A stretch of DNA of 64,000 nucleotides from Lethocerus indicus. Taxonomy: Eukaryota; Arthropoda; Insecta; Hemiptera; Belostomatidae. Location of the stretch: contig JACDQD010000005.1 in the NCBI GenBank assembly GCA_019843655.1, forward strand, positions 30,576,954 to 30,640,953, in the 5' to 3' direction. Under the pieces are notes generated by a model that saw nothing but the letters and a program-made list of their open reading frames with translations, had not been told where the DNA came from and made no database searches. Position 1 is the first letter of the stretch. Every line of letters starts with the position of its first letter. Positions 51,164 through 63,524 of this stretch are shown here, in pieces. The position numbers and the translations under genes are program-made.

Positions 51164-54100
51164 CCGTGAAAGACCGAAATCTGGAGAATAACTGTTAATA
51201 ATGTTACATATAAATGTAACATATGTTTACATTTATATTCGTATTTATTTATTTATATTTATATAAACATATTTATGTAATTTACCTCCGTTAATTATCC
51301 TATACATTTGAATGGGAACAAAGTACTATATACAAGAGACTTATTCAAGATACTTTTTCCCAGTTTGTAATTAAGCATCAGTCGGATGAGGGACGGTCTG
51401 CTCGGCCTCATATAATCATCAGCCTTCGTTACAGGTGACCGGGTCCATGGCGGTTAGAGTGTGGGAATAAACAAACAGAGCGGAGGTGTCCAGGACAGCG
51501 GAGCGGGCCGGTCTCCGGCACTAATGGCCAGCGGGCCCGGTATCGAACTGTGCCCGCAATATAGGCCCCCGGCCACCACTTAACTCCTCCCACGCCTAAG
51601 CCCTTATATCGAAATCTAAGCCCTTCCCCAGCACAGCTTTAAGGGCCTCGCCCGGAGTGACTCGAGAACCCTCGGTAAACACGGATCGTTTCTATCGCCC
51701 GGTTTATTAGACTTCGAATTAGATCCCTACAATCTATCGATTATTTTTACTGGTTGTAATATAAATTACAATGCAATAAGTCAGTTTTAAATCGAGATAA
51801 TGCCGATAATTAAATCGCTCAATTTTGCCTCGCGACTGTATTTAATAAGCGAACTAAATTATTTCTTCATCTTCCCAGGGAAAATTCCGTAGAAAAAACT
51901 GTCGGTCGAAACCAAAATGGTTGTATTATTTTGTCTGCCTCACGGGAACATTCCTACTAGCGTACTGATTTATTCCAGTCAATAGAATAGAGGGCCGGCT
52001 GACTTTTAAGTCCCCCCTCCCCCCGCTTTTAAGGGATCTCCTCGCCATTTATTCTTCTCTGTCGCCCGAAGAAATCCTTTAACCTCTCCCAATTTGGGAA
52101 CCGAGTCCTCGACGGGAGAAGGGCCCCCTGGCAGTTGGCCGGGTCATTCGCCGTCAAAACGAGATTAGGCGTCCCGAAACCGAGAGCTCGGCGGCCAAAC
52201 TCTAAAGTTAATTTCGCGAGGGCCTTTCTTCTCTTTAAAAACCGTGAAAAACTTTTCGCCAGTGAAAAAGATGTTCACAGAATCGCCTTCATTAAATTTT
52301 TAATTATCTCGGAATTGGGATCATGATGTCGGCCTTAAATGGAGTGGAACCGAGCCGGGGCTCCACTCAGGGCTCTCTGTGCCCCCGGGCACTCTGGGGG
52401 GCTCCCAAATGTCTGTTTCTGAAAAAAAACAAACTTTCGTGAATTTTCCTGAAGTTTGGAACTTTAGGTCCGTGATGATGACATAGTTATAATCGAAAAC
52501 ACTCCCCTCCCGCCTGAACTCGTTGAATTAATTAACAACGAGATTAGCCTAATTTTTTCAGAATTGTCGATGGAAATATGGTGAGAGATTAATCTGCACT
52601 TATCGTATGATTTAGCCAACCCACAAGGTTTATAATAATACTCGCTGCGAGAATTCTCTTAACGCGTGTCGTTTATTAATATACTCGATTCTTCAGTCAT
52701 ATTGAGACAGGACATCGATCTCAACATGCTGTTTCGTTAGTTTTATTTTCCATCCAAGAACATAGCAGAAGTATCTTTTATTCGGACATAGTAAATTGCA
52801 CCCTTAGAAGCAATTTTACTGCGTATACAATATTTTGAGGTGATATTATGAGGGTGGAGAGAATAAAAAACCATAATTTTCAATAAGATTAGTACTGGAT
52901 TGGTGAAGAAATTTTGTAAATTTTAGACATTCAGGTAAAAGATTAATATTGAGTTTCTTCTGAATAATCCTGAACTATTGCTCGCGAGATTACTTGATAA
53001 TTGGTATTTCAATTTGGGTTCTTGAAATGAAAATTTTCTTCAACACGGGAGCTAGAATCAGACTGTAACACATCTGAATTAACTGCACGAATTACTGCGC
53101 TATGTTTAAGAAAGAGATTCAAGAAATTTTCAGTTTATACAAATTGCGATTCTGCAGTATTTAAAATTCCACCGGGCCGGGGCCAAACCGATTACCGGCG
53201 ACTATGTTAATTACTGTGGAATTTTAACCTCCACAATTTAAATTTTAAATTACTCCAGAACACTATATAGAATTCTGTTCTCCGGAGGCGCTTCGTTAAA
53301 GCACTATTTGCCTCCAAGAGCGTTGCGAGTCGATTCTGGCACATATAAAATACATGTTCTGGGTGTTATGTTAGATTTAAGAATTAAACAAAAAATAAGT
53401 GGATTTCATTTTAGAATGTATAATTTTTTTAGTACATACGGATGAAAATGTTACTACATAAAGTTCATTGCGGGATAAAGCATATGGAAAATATATTTTT
53501 ATTTACAAGTTCTGTTATCTATTCTTCAATACAAATTTTCTGAACATTTTATTTTATTAATTTATATGTCATTACTCCCTCGATATTAGGACAGACTTTT
53601 GAGCATAAAACTCATAATATTCTTGATCTAAATACAAATCGCACATTCGGATGCAATGTTTCCCCCAGGTAGTTTTCTCGGTTTTTGCAATGTTGGCTCC
53701 GCTCAGACCGACAGAATTGCGATGGTGAAACTTTTCCAGACTTTACAGACTTACATCCGACTCTGGGTTTGTTCCGATTACCGCCGACCACATACTGTCT
53801 ATGCTCCTCTTTGGGGATATGAAAAGAAAGTATGTCAAAAAGTTAGCTCGGAAACGAATGTAAAAATGAACGTTACCGTTCAACTTTCGATATTGTTGAG
53901 CGTCACTGCTATAAAACTAACAGTAAAATCGTAGCATTAATATAGAAAGAACGGATAGTTTTCAAGGGCCCACTATTATTACGCTTGAGACTAAAGTGAC
54001 ACATTTTCTCTTTGTAATTCTGCGGATAATTGAAAAAATAAAATTTTCTATATAATAAGATTGGGCCATTGGAGGTATAGCTATATTAAACTATTTCCTT

Positions 54101-55373
54101 GGGAGTTCATAAATGTTTGAAGTATCATCTAACCTTTTTATTATTTACTAGAATTTAAATATTGTACCGCTCAGACACTTAGCAGTCTACATATTATAAA
54201 AGTGTGTAGAAAATACGTACGTATTATAGAATTTCTGCCTTAATCGTAAACTATTCCGCTGAATGTTGGCGTAATTTGCATTCATAAACTGCTAGCTCGC
54301 ACAGTCGTCTGCATCCAATCGCGATAATTTTACCCCTGCGAGTCGAATATGAGGATAAACCCTCCACCCCCCACGTAAATTTTACGACCGGGAGCGTATA
54401 CCGACAGCGTGGGGCGAGTTATATTGCCTCTGAAGACCTTTGAAAGTCGACGCCTGCTACATGCAGGTATACCGAGCCGCTCCGCCCCGGGGTAATAGTT
54501 AGTCAAATGGAATCATCCTCGGGGTTGATGCGGTGGCGGGGGGGGGGATTTATTTGGAACTCGGGCGTAAAAGCACCACCCCCACCTCACCCCAGTTACC
54601 CCAATAGGAGCCAAACTTCCTCTCGGGACTTTAAACTGTCGATATGCAGAGAGCGGGGCCACAACCATAATCTCGCCGTTGATTGCCGTATCTTTTAATG
54701 CCCCACTAGTGCGGTTAACTCGTGGGTTCGTCTCGTAAACGTGCTGCCGGTACACACGGTTATTGCTCCTTTCAATATAACATTATACCTCAATTCAAAT
54801 ATTTATCGTACCATCGCTATGAATGAAATATATTCTTAACCTATTACAAGCCCAACATTTTTTTATTCGGCCCCCCTTCAACAATTTCGTCAGCTGCCAG
54901 TGCCTACGTTCTTTTAATTCTAGTTCCAGCGCTTAAATCGAATTGAATAAAATCTAATAATATACCAGTCAAAACAGTTCAAGTAAATAGGAAAGTTTTA
55001 GTTTACTACAATTCGATCTTATCGTAAACATGAATAGTGAGTTGAAATAGATAATTTATACAGTAATTTCGGTAAAAAATTAAAAAATGTCGATTACAAA
55101 CTTATATATAAAGAATCGAAGCTGAAATATTTTTTTCATAAAAAGGAGATAATAATAAGAATTTTCAAAAGGATGAAATAATCATCCCAATATAAATTTG
55201 CCTGGAGTTTAATTTCCGCAAAAACATTGGAAGCGAAGTGCCTAAAGTGCATACCCTTCGTTGTTTACCTCTCTAACTTTCGCTGTATTAAAAAAACCGG
55301 GTTTTTTTTATTTCCTAATATGGTACACCTTTTTCAACAACCCCATTTACCCAGGTTTTCCGCTTTTCTATGA
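51163..55373. other. Gene-free stretch
   Basis: A TGTTACAT-ATAA-ATGTAACA hairpin (51202-51221) follows the TA repeat. GC islands lie near 51380-51700, 51970-52400 and 54300-54740 (the last with an uninterrupted G run near 54538). The remainder is AT-rich. The 92-codon frame at 53656-53934 resembles no known protein. Confidence 0.5.
51202..51221. repeat. Perfect 8-bp hairpin
   Basis: TGTTACAT and ATGTAACA with loop ATAA, in AT-rich DNA just after the (TA)34 tract. Confidence 0.5.
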
Positions 55374-55544
55374 AGTGTTTCTGTCTCCTCTCGCTGGTTT
55401 GGTCTCTTGCTAGACCGGTTTCGGCTGCTCGATATCTTCAGTAGCGGTGTTAGTCACTTTGGATGTTTTTTGGGCATCCTCACTTCACTGTCACTGTCAC
55501 TTGTACTGTGGTAGTTGTAGTATGTTCAGTTTAATGCGCTACTT
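55374..55544 (-). mobile_element. Foldback hammerhead family, copy 7 (left arm plus start of spacer)
   Basis: From GTGTTTCTGTCTCCTCTCG through the core to CTTGTACTGTGG, then into the spacer word TTCAGTTTAATGCGC. It joins arm to spacer as the complete copy does, which supports that copy's architecture. The core (55409-55445, minus) keeps both sides of stem I, CTGAAGA, GAAA and GTC, but stem II is broken (ATC facing GCC). Confidence 0.8.
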
Positions 55545-57296
55545 TGTCTATTAACTAGTTCAAACGTATTCAGAAGAGTATTAAATTTAATCTTGCATAT
55601 CCACAATGTATATAAATACGATGTCTCATCATCTGTGCATCATTATCGATTTTTATTATAGTAATGTTACTACAGTACTCGGAACCAAGCCTCAAGTACA
55701 GTAGTTTAGATAACAACATGCCTGCACTGTAATGGCACCGATGCCGCTCACTGTTCGAGGAGTGCACAGTCATAAACTCCGAACAAATGTTCCATTTTCC
55801 AGAAACGCAGGTCCGAATGAAGTCGGTTTATTGCCGACAGCTGGCGGCCGTTAAAGAACATCAGAGCTCAGACTTTCCGAGGAAGAAAAAGAAAACACAT
55901 TTAAAGCTTTTCATTATCCACGAAATATTAACAAAGAACGTGGGGGTAGAGATGTGAAGAGGCGGTGCAATGGAAATAGTGCTACGAGCAAGGAAAATAT
56001 TAACGTAAAGTGCTGTCTAAACCGTTGGATGAATGAGTTATAACAATACCCTCTACAATCCCTGTTACTTTCGGCACTCTGTCCTCTTATTGACTCAGTT
56101 CTAGGCTTATATTAATTATCTCAGTGCAAGTTTTGCAACTGTTTAAATATCTTTAAATATCGTTTAAATATCTTCAATTGAACCATTGAACTAAATTTCC
56201 ATTTTTTGGTAAAATAATTGTGGAAATTAAATTCTGGACAGAGAAAAAACATTACGTTAAGAAAAAGAAAATATAATTTTTCATACGAAGTAGTATGCAA
56301 CACTGCTTCTAGCATTTCATCAATATTAGATTTCTCGACGAAACCTTTGGCGACCTTTCTTGTCTTCTAGTATTAATTTGAGAAGGAATCCCCGAATCAC
56401 GAAGAATTCGGTTCTCTTCTGGAACTTTCTAATGAGAATTCTTATTCTTGGTCGCTTATAAGTCCTTAATTCCGCCCGGAGGGCTGCCAATGACGAGGGT
56501 GGAAATATTGAATCTAGTGTACGCCAACTATTCTGCCCGCTTAATCATTTCCGCCGGCAAATTTCATAAAGCTGTTTGTTCGCAAGAATAAACCTTTTGA
56601 AAACATTAAACTTCTCTTTTGAATAATTTGTGATTAGTATACGCTGAAAAACAAACCAGTTCAATGTGTCTAGTTTTACTGTGGAATTTATTTTCTCCCT
56701 TATGAATTTTCTTAGTTTCTAATAATTTGAAATACATATTCGCGGGATTTAATGGATGGAACTTAAATAATTAGGATAGAAAAGGCTAATGGATTGTTTA
56801 ATAGTCTTTTGTTGTAGACCTATTCTGTAGGATTCTGTTAAACTTCACCGGCAAACGAGTTTGCTGTTAGCGAGGACACCGAACAATGTGTTCCCCCCCC
56901 CCCGGAGCTTTTCAATCGTCCGGCACTCTTCGCCTTCAATTGCTCACCACTTTCTATGGCGCCGATACCTTGTCCCAAAGCAGTACGTCCGGCCTAATGC
57001 GTCTGAATAGGTGTTCGAAAGTTCTTCCAGTCCAATGGGGGGAAAAAAATCTCCTTCGGAGGCTAGAATTGAATTTAAAAACTTCGTATTTAAGCGTTAA
57101 CTTTTCAGTCAAGTCCGTTTTTACACTCGGCACACCTTAATCAATTCGAAAGCACGAGCCTGGAAAAGGACACGCAGGATGGGAAAGGATAATACCTGAG
57201 GGTGATCGTGTCTTCAATTGAAATTGATAATTCCAATTCTAATATTTTGGAGAATGAAAACAGAAAAATCTAAAACATTCTGTGTATATTGACAGG

Positions 57297-57354
57297 TTAA
57301 TTGGAATACGTTGCAGTAACATGTTGTGCCTGCAACGTATCCTAAACCAATTAA
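57297..57354. ncRNA. 19-bp hairpin, small-RNA-precursor-like
   Basis: TTAATTGG and ATACGTTGCAG on the 5' side pair perfectly with CTGCAACGTAT and CCAATTAA on the 3' side. One unpaired A faces the internal loop CCTAAA, and a 13-base terminal loop caps the stem. Stem length, offset internal loop and loop size are close to those of microRNA precursors. Nineteen pairs is slightly short and the internal loop is lopsided. I do not recognise the sequence as a known microRNA. A small foldback insertion is the main alternative. Confidence 0.3.
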
Positions 57355-57355
57355 T

Positions 57356-57391
57356 GTGTAATGAATTAATTATTAATGATTTCATTTACAC
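57356..57391. repeat. Second hairpin directly downstream
   Basis: GTGTAATGAA pairs with TTCATTTACAC with one bulged base, around an AT-rich loop of about 15 bases that can itself fold. It starts two bases after the preceding hairpin. Confidence 0.45.
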
Positions 57392-58602
57392 CGCTGCAAT
57401 GTTTGTTTCTCGGTGCGAAAATCCTAAATACTCGCTTTCGTTTCCTATTTCTTTCAGTCCCTAGGAGACGCGAAATCTGCTTCCTTCTAGAGGCAAGACA
57501 GTCGACCGGGAGAATCGATTGGGCGTCGTCAACCGGGCTCGTCGTAAGTTAGCTGATTCCTCGTCGCAGGTTCACGCTAAATCGAACTTACCGCTCGAGT
57601 AAGCTCACAAATTGGAGCCCGGCCTGAATAAATTAAGCTATCGGTTCGCGCCGACCACCCCCCCCCCGGCAGGGATCACGACTGGCATAATCTCCTCGAG
57701 AGACGAAATTCGAATAATAGCCAATAGATCATTCTCTTAAGTCACTCTGTCATTATCATGATCACAGTACCATCGACGTAATTCACACAATCACGCTTGT
57801 TGTAAGTGATTTTATACCAGTGGAAATACATTAATTTCATTTTGATTCCTACACCAATATTCTATATATTTTATTTTGAAGGGTTGTAATTAATAGTGTT
57901 GCGAAGATATTCCAAGATGGAGTTGAAAAATTCAGACGTAATTCGTTAATGAATATAATGTTTTGAGGCATAAATTCAAGGTTTATACTTCATTTAAAGC
58001 CAGATCCCTAACCACGTATAAAAATAATTGATACGCGAACGTACTAAATAATATCACTGTTCCAAATTTATACTTTCGGTCATTAATTCGAGAAATTTAT
58101 TTCTATCAATTTCCCCCCGTTTTCTAAAATTAGCCCCGGTAGATCGAGTATTAAGTTATCTGAGGATGGGGGCCACTAGATAGAAGTCCGCGGTGGGGGT
58201 TTGAAGGGTGGGGCCAAGTTTATCTCGGCGAATTGGCCGTTAAAGCTCCCGACACTTTAGCGTTCAGACTATCAGTGCACGCTCTCCGTGCCCACACTAA
58301 CCGGATAAAATAGCTTCCCGTTTCATTTTTTAAACGCGCCCGCTTCGAAATTTAGTTTCAGCGAAGAAATTCGCCCCCCAGCCCGCCACCGCTGACGATG
58401 TTAGCGGTTATTGAATTGTCGGTAGGTTGAGTCTCCCGTAGCCACTCGGAGGTCGGCGGGATTATCGACATAAAATCGTTGCAGCGCTCATTATTGTTCT
58501 TTATTTACCATGGCAAAATATGGAAACTAACGGAACTAAACGACTGATTGACACTAATAATAAAGTGATGTAAAAATTGTTAGTTTAACATACCTGTTTA
58601 GT

Positions 58603-58766
58603 GTTCTGCGAGGGGTTGGAATACCGTAGATTTCGTTTCGTGTTTCTGTCTCCTCTCCCTGGTTTGGTCTTTTGCTAGACCAATTTCGGCCGCTCGCCAT
58701 CTTCAGTAGCGGTGTTAGTCACTTTTGGCACTTTGGATGTTTTTGAGCATCCTCACTGCACTGTCA
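58603..58766 (-). mobile_element. Foldback hammerhead family, copy 8 (one arm)
   Basis: TTCTGCGAGGGGTTGGAAT, ACCGTAGATTTCGTTTCG, TCTGTCTCCTCTCCCTGG, the core region, then GTTAGTCACTTTTGGCAC and CATCCTCACTGCACTGTCA. The core (58674-58710, minus) keeps stem I, CTGAAGA, a GGC/GCC stem II, GAAA and GTC, but has TT in place of CC before GGTC. It is the second-best preserved core. The arm ends 35 bases before the first 114-bp direct repeat. Confidence 0.85.
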
Positions 58767-58800
58767 TAATAATATATATAAACTGTTATAATAAATATAT

Positions 58801-58914
58801 AAAATATACGGCTCTAACATTACCGATTGAATGAAATTCAATGGGGCTTTTAAAGAAAATTACATGAAAATTTCTCAAATTTCAAGGTACTTATCAATAC
58901 CTTTGTTTTAACTT
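58801..58914 (+). repeat. 114-bp direct repeat, left copy
   Basis: Starts AAAATATACGGCTCTAAC and ends CCTTTGTTTTAACTT. It matches 59925-60039 with only a handful of differences (for example CTTTTAAAG against CTCTTAAAG, GTACTT against GTAGTT, one inserted base). It contains ATTGAAT-GAA-ATTCAAT. It lacks the TG...CA ends expected of LTRs. Confidence 0.85.
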
Positions 58915-59924
58915 AGATACCGATGGTTTCAGAAAATAATGTTTATTTGAACTTATTTGGGGAAATCATCGGGGTGTCAAGAATATTTATTAGCTTTAAA
59001 GACGAACTTATTTCCAGTTTGGAAATATATAGCAAACCCATTCGTTGGGCGGAACTCCAGGTTTATTTCGTCTTTCGTGTGGCACAAACCGCGGATCGGG
59101 GAACCGCCTAACGGAGCCGTCCCGGGAAAGTCGGTTAACTTCACCTTGAATTGATATCGGAGCGTTTATCCAGCCCGGCTGACATCCAGCCAGGCGATGT
59201 TAGTGCCGGAATTGCCTCCACCGTCCAATATATCTCCGTGTTCTTCCAGCGAGTGGCGGGACGGGGGGCACTGGAACGCTGGAACAATTCCGAGATGATT
59301 TGTGGTCGTCGGCCAGAATTGGGAGGAGAATTGCAGCCAGACAAAGAGTGTTACGCGCCTAAAGCTGCGCTAATCCCGGCTATTCCAATAACGCCGCCGG
59401 GACCACTCGTTCGCCCGCTATTCGAAATCATCCCCTATAACCCACTCAACACACCCCCATTGTGATTCTTGCCCCGATCGGCCGCGGATACAACGAAGAT
59501 CCGCCGGATGAGTGTTGAATCTAAATTTCTTCCGAAAAAAAAATACGGAATCGGCTGGTTTATTTTCCCAATTTCGATATTGTCAATGCTCTCTGAACTA
59601 TTGGGAGCCGGCCACAAAACCCGTCGAATCTGCCGCTATATAAATAAGCGCACAGAACAAAACGCAGTTGGGGGGGAGGGTGTTGAAATAATTCGACAAA
59701 CGTACCGACGATTCGGTTCCTTTTGCTGCGTTTCGGTTTGTCAAAAACAATCCGAACGCCGAACGCGCTATACGCTTTGGCGCCTGTACAAAGCCCGTGC
59801 ACAAAAGCAACCTACATATGCCTACGCCGCCGGAATACTGCGGCTTTACTTTCAAAACAGTATTCAGACGACCGGTTCAGCACAATATTATGCATCGATT
59901 AACAGAAATTATCATATTTAAAAA
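58915..59924. other. 1-kb CpG-rich block between the 114-bp repeats
   Basis: Short AT-rich edges enclose a GC- and CpG-rich centre (59030-59880) with overlapping open frames: about 104 codons at 59151-59465 and 150 codons at 59469-59921, the longest in the window. The 150-codon frame opens with TTG rather than ATG. It is basic and tyrosine-rich and shows no domain I know. Frames on the opposite strand are open too, as expected where stops are depleted by composition. I do not call a gene, though this is the first place to test for one. Confidence 0.4.
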
Positions 59925-60039
59925 AAAATATACGGCTCTAACATTACCGATTGAATGAAATTCAATGGGGCTCTTAAAGAAAATTACATAAAAAGTTTCT
60001 CAAATTTCAAGGTAGTTATCAATACCTTTGTTTTAACTT
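59925..60039 (+). repeat. 114-bp direct repeat, right copy
   Basis: Near-identical to 58801-58914. It follows a short A-rich run. High identity implies a recent duplication, or exchange between the copies. Confidence 0.85.
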
Positions 60040-63014
60040 CATTTTATTAATGTATTATAGTAGAAAATATATTTTTATAAATATTAATTTTTTACTTACC
60101 GCTTGATTATATTTTATCCTAAATTACAGATTCCGTGATGATTAATTAATATATTCATCTTTGAGGCCGAATGAGGATAAAAGTATTGAAATATATATGA
60201 GGGAGTCGGGCGGAATCTCATATGTCCCATAATTAATTTATAGTTTCATTTAAATTGCAGAGTTTATGCAATGTTCTGCCCGTTAGGGGGTGAGACGAAT
60301 TTTCTAGGGCGCTTATTAAGAATTCTACCCCCGCAGTAATCCAAGACCGTGGCATGCGCCCTTTATATAAAGGACTAAGAGAAGTTTAATTTCGCCGATT
60401 TAATGATCTTTTGTTAAGTTAAAAACTATCATTTTTAACAGTTTTATAAAAATCTGGTTACCTTAAAAAAACCATTAAAAAGAAGTCATACATTTTCAGA
60501 AGTTGAAGACGTGAAACACACAATTTTTAAACCATGCTTACATTACACCATCATTCAAACTAACATATATTTGAAGGATTCCTTAGTGATACCTAATGAG
60601 TTTTGTGATGTGATAAGTAAACGACCGAATAATAATTTCATGATATTAAACGAGCGTCATGCACACACCTATCGCAGTATGCCATACGCTCGTCTCATGC
60701 CCATTCGTGTTTTCATCGTCGTTTTTCTCCTATTTGGATGATATTACTTTGCAAACACGGACAAAACCGTCGGGAAAATCCGAAGTATTTTATTGGACGG
60801 CCCGAATTTAATATTAGATCGAGGTGTCCACATCAGGTGCGGTTGACGCTTTAATTTGTCACTCCATCATCCCCCGCCGGCCCACTCAGTCCCTATTAGG
60901 GAAAGAAGGAACGATTGCTGCCATCCCCCGCTCGCCTTCCCGCCGGCTAATTACCCCTCCAGTTATAATTACAAACGATAAATCAAAATTCTACCTGGTA
61001 GCGGTGGTGGTGGTGGTGGTGTTCTACGGGGTTGGGCGGGGGTTAACCCGATAAAATCGTCGACGCCCTTTTAATGAAAGTCGACTTTCTCCCATTTTTT
61101 TCTCCCTCCCTGCCATCGCAAATTGGTCGGGGCCGGAATTTACGCAATCTGGAAATTATTGGCCCAGCAATAATTCAAGCCCGCCTAAATGATTACTAAT
61201 TAAGAAACTAGTAAATTTTAAGTTGCCTATTTGTAACTTAAAAGTGTCAGCGCTCAGTGGGGTGACGTTTTTCTTTCTTTGTGTTTTCCAGTAAGCTCCG
61301 TCAAAAAGTCTCATATGTACCACACCCTATCTGTTCATTTATGTTAGCGTTATCACTGAGGTTAATTTCAGGGCAAATTAAATATTCAGTTATTATTTGC
61401 GAAATGTAAATGTCTGAATGAAACGGTGAAGTAACACTGGCCGGCGAAATAAGCACACCGGATACTTCTATACACGGATAATGAGTTCAGAAACGGCTGA
61501 GTCCAATTTAAACCAGTGGAACCGAAAATCTCAAATAAAATAGAGCCAGTTGGTATTGAATGTTAGATCTGTCTGCTTAATTAACCCGAGGGAACAATTA
61601 GTGGGAGGGGAAAAAGGAAAAACTCCGGGCTAACCCCCGCCCGGCTAATCACAGCCCCGAGAGCTGGCTAAAGATTTCGTCTTTGGAAGCCGGCAATCCG
61701 ATAGTGCTCGCCTCCCACTCAGGCTCCTTCATTCGTTTCTAATCAGTAGTCACCGAGGAGACAGTATCCTGCCCAACAGATAATAGTTAATTACTCGCGT
61801 TCCCATTATTTATCGCTTTACCGATAGCAAGTTGTGTTCACCAGATGAAACTTTTCTGAAATGCTTCGACAGGATTTTGTGGATAACTGTAAAACACTAT
61901 TGAATTTCTTATGATGCTAGGTGTACTAGTTACAGGAAAAAGTGCGACCCTTGGTTTTTTATATTTTTAAAGGAAATATTCGGTTTTTTCAATTAAAAAT
62001 GAATTACGTAAATTTTTTTCATTCAGGATCTTACGATATAATAGTTAGGGGTCCACAGTCGCTCACTGTATCATTTATCAACGTGATTAATTGTTCAATG
62101 CCTCAGGATTGTTGTCGGGTAATTATATGAAAAAAGTTCAAAAGAAAACAGTCCGTTCAGATACTATTTGAAATACGGTACTGTATAAGTACTAGTTAAA
62201 ATAGCGAAAGATGTCCCGCGAGAAAACTGCGGTATTCCAAACCATAGCACGCTACAAAACACAATTGCACTATCGGGTGTTAAATATCGCAAATCAATCA
62301 GCACAAATACGGCCGTCTACCATTGACGTTAGTCTGTAAACTAGATAATTGTAAGTAGGTACAACGATGGGATACAACGTCAACCTCATTTTGTTTTGTT
62401 CTTACGTGCCACGAAGTCCCCGAAACCGTTCCACGATGGATAAACGCAAAATTTGGTGTAATAGAATTTAATAGTGGGAGTCCCCCGGGCTCTATGAGGT
62501 CCCACGGCGGGTACCTGCGGTTCTAATTTAGTGTGCGCCGTCAATCCTGGCCGCCTCTACTTTGTTGGCCGGAGGCGATGGAGCGTAGTAGCTTCAGGGT
62601 GGCTGGAGCCTCATTAAAATTTAAATTCTCTACCGGTCGTGGCGGGGGATGGTGACCCTTGGTGCTCCTCTCACCTGTCGCCCCGACCATAAATCCTCCG
62701 GCTACCCCAATAAATATATCTCCCCCCCCCCGCGCGCTCTCAACTTACCGACTCGGCTAAGAAGTTGAGGGGAGACCCGGTGAAACTAGACGTTTTCCGC
62801 TTACTGGACGATTGAGCACCACCACTACCGGTATATATTGCAGTTAAACAGACACTTTTAAGTGACGTGACAAAAGTTCATCATCTCTGTTCTTCGAATT
62901 TCAGTAATAAGACGGGATAATCTTCAACATTTTGTAATAGTTTTGAGTACAACAGTCGTAATGAATTTATCGAACAGCTTCAGAACAAAATATGATACAT
63001 TTTTATCTAATATA
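60040..63014. other. Gene-free stretch
   Basis: AT-rich to about 60500, with GC islands near 60830-61180 (including a GGT repeat at 61001-61020), 61600-61800 and 62400-62830 (C run near 62722). No frame or RNA recognised. Confidence 0.5.
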
Positions 63015-63180
63015 TTGGGTTGACAACTAAGTAATTGCGGAATTCACCAACAAATGGCGTTGTACATATTTTTAAGTACATCTCAAACAACATGTCAACA
63101 TCTTTGCACAGATAAGATTCTTTGATACGTTATTATTTGGGCCTTTTCTGAAACATTCAGTATCAAAATTACATTGACCA

Positions 63181-63242
63181 GTTGAATTGTGTGTGTATGT
63201 ATGTGTGTGCGTGTGTGTGTGTGTGTTGAATTGTGTGTGTAT
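63181..63242. repeat. (GT)n microsatellite inside the mariner element
   Basis: An 18-base unit beginning GTTGAATTGTGTGTGTAT occurs at 63181-63198 and again at 63225-63242, with GT-rich sequence between. It probably grew by slippage within the transposase leader. Confidence 0.8.
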
Positions 63243-63270
63243 AAAAAGTTAAAACACGGTGAACCGAAGT

Positions 63271-63524
63271 GAGCATTTCCGTCACATTTTGTTTTTTATT
63301 TTCGCAAAGGTGTTAATGCCTCGCAGGCTCATAAAACGTTGTACGCTGTGTACGGTGATGAAGCCTTAAAAGAACGGCAGTGTCAGTACTGGTTCGCGAA
63401 ATTCCGGTCGGGGGATTTTTTATTAAAAGATGAGGAGAACGCTCTGGACTGTCCAGTGGAGGTCGATGATGACCAAATAAAGGCCATTATTGATTCGGAT
63501 CGCCGTAGTTCGACGAGGGACATT
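63271..63524 (+). pseudogene. Mariner transposase N-terminal fragment, frameshifted
   Basis: Conceptual translation gives EHFRHIL in one frame, then, after a shift in a T run near 63291-63300, FRKGVNASQAHKTLYAVYGD and onward in a second frame. It contains the helix-turn-helix region with WFAKFRSGDF and the linker motif PVEVDDDQIKAIIDSD typical of mariner transposases. This is the DNA-binding half that recognises the element's own terminal repeats. Similarity ends at STRDI, where the inverted left-end copy begins. The catalytic D,D(34)D domain is entirely missing and no start ATG is visible. By sequence flavour it looks closer to the mellifera/cecropia group than to irritans, but that is a guess. 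It cannot make a working enzyme. Confidence 0.9.

Larger units (their letters stand above)
55545..58602. other. Gene-free stretch with paired hairpins
   Basis: AT-rich apart from GC-richer patches near 56880-57060, 57460-57680 (C run at 57657) and 58130-58470. Two adjacent hairpins (57297-57354 and 57356-57391) are listed separately. No gene recognised. Confidence 0.5.

Noticed and set aside
58801..60039. LTR retrotransposon
   Set aside because: The direct repeats are only about 114 bp, lack TG...CA ends, and no primer-binding site, polypurine tract or gag/pol frame lies between them.
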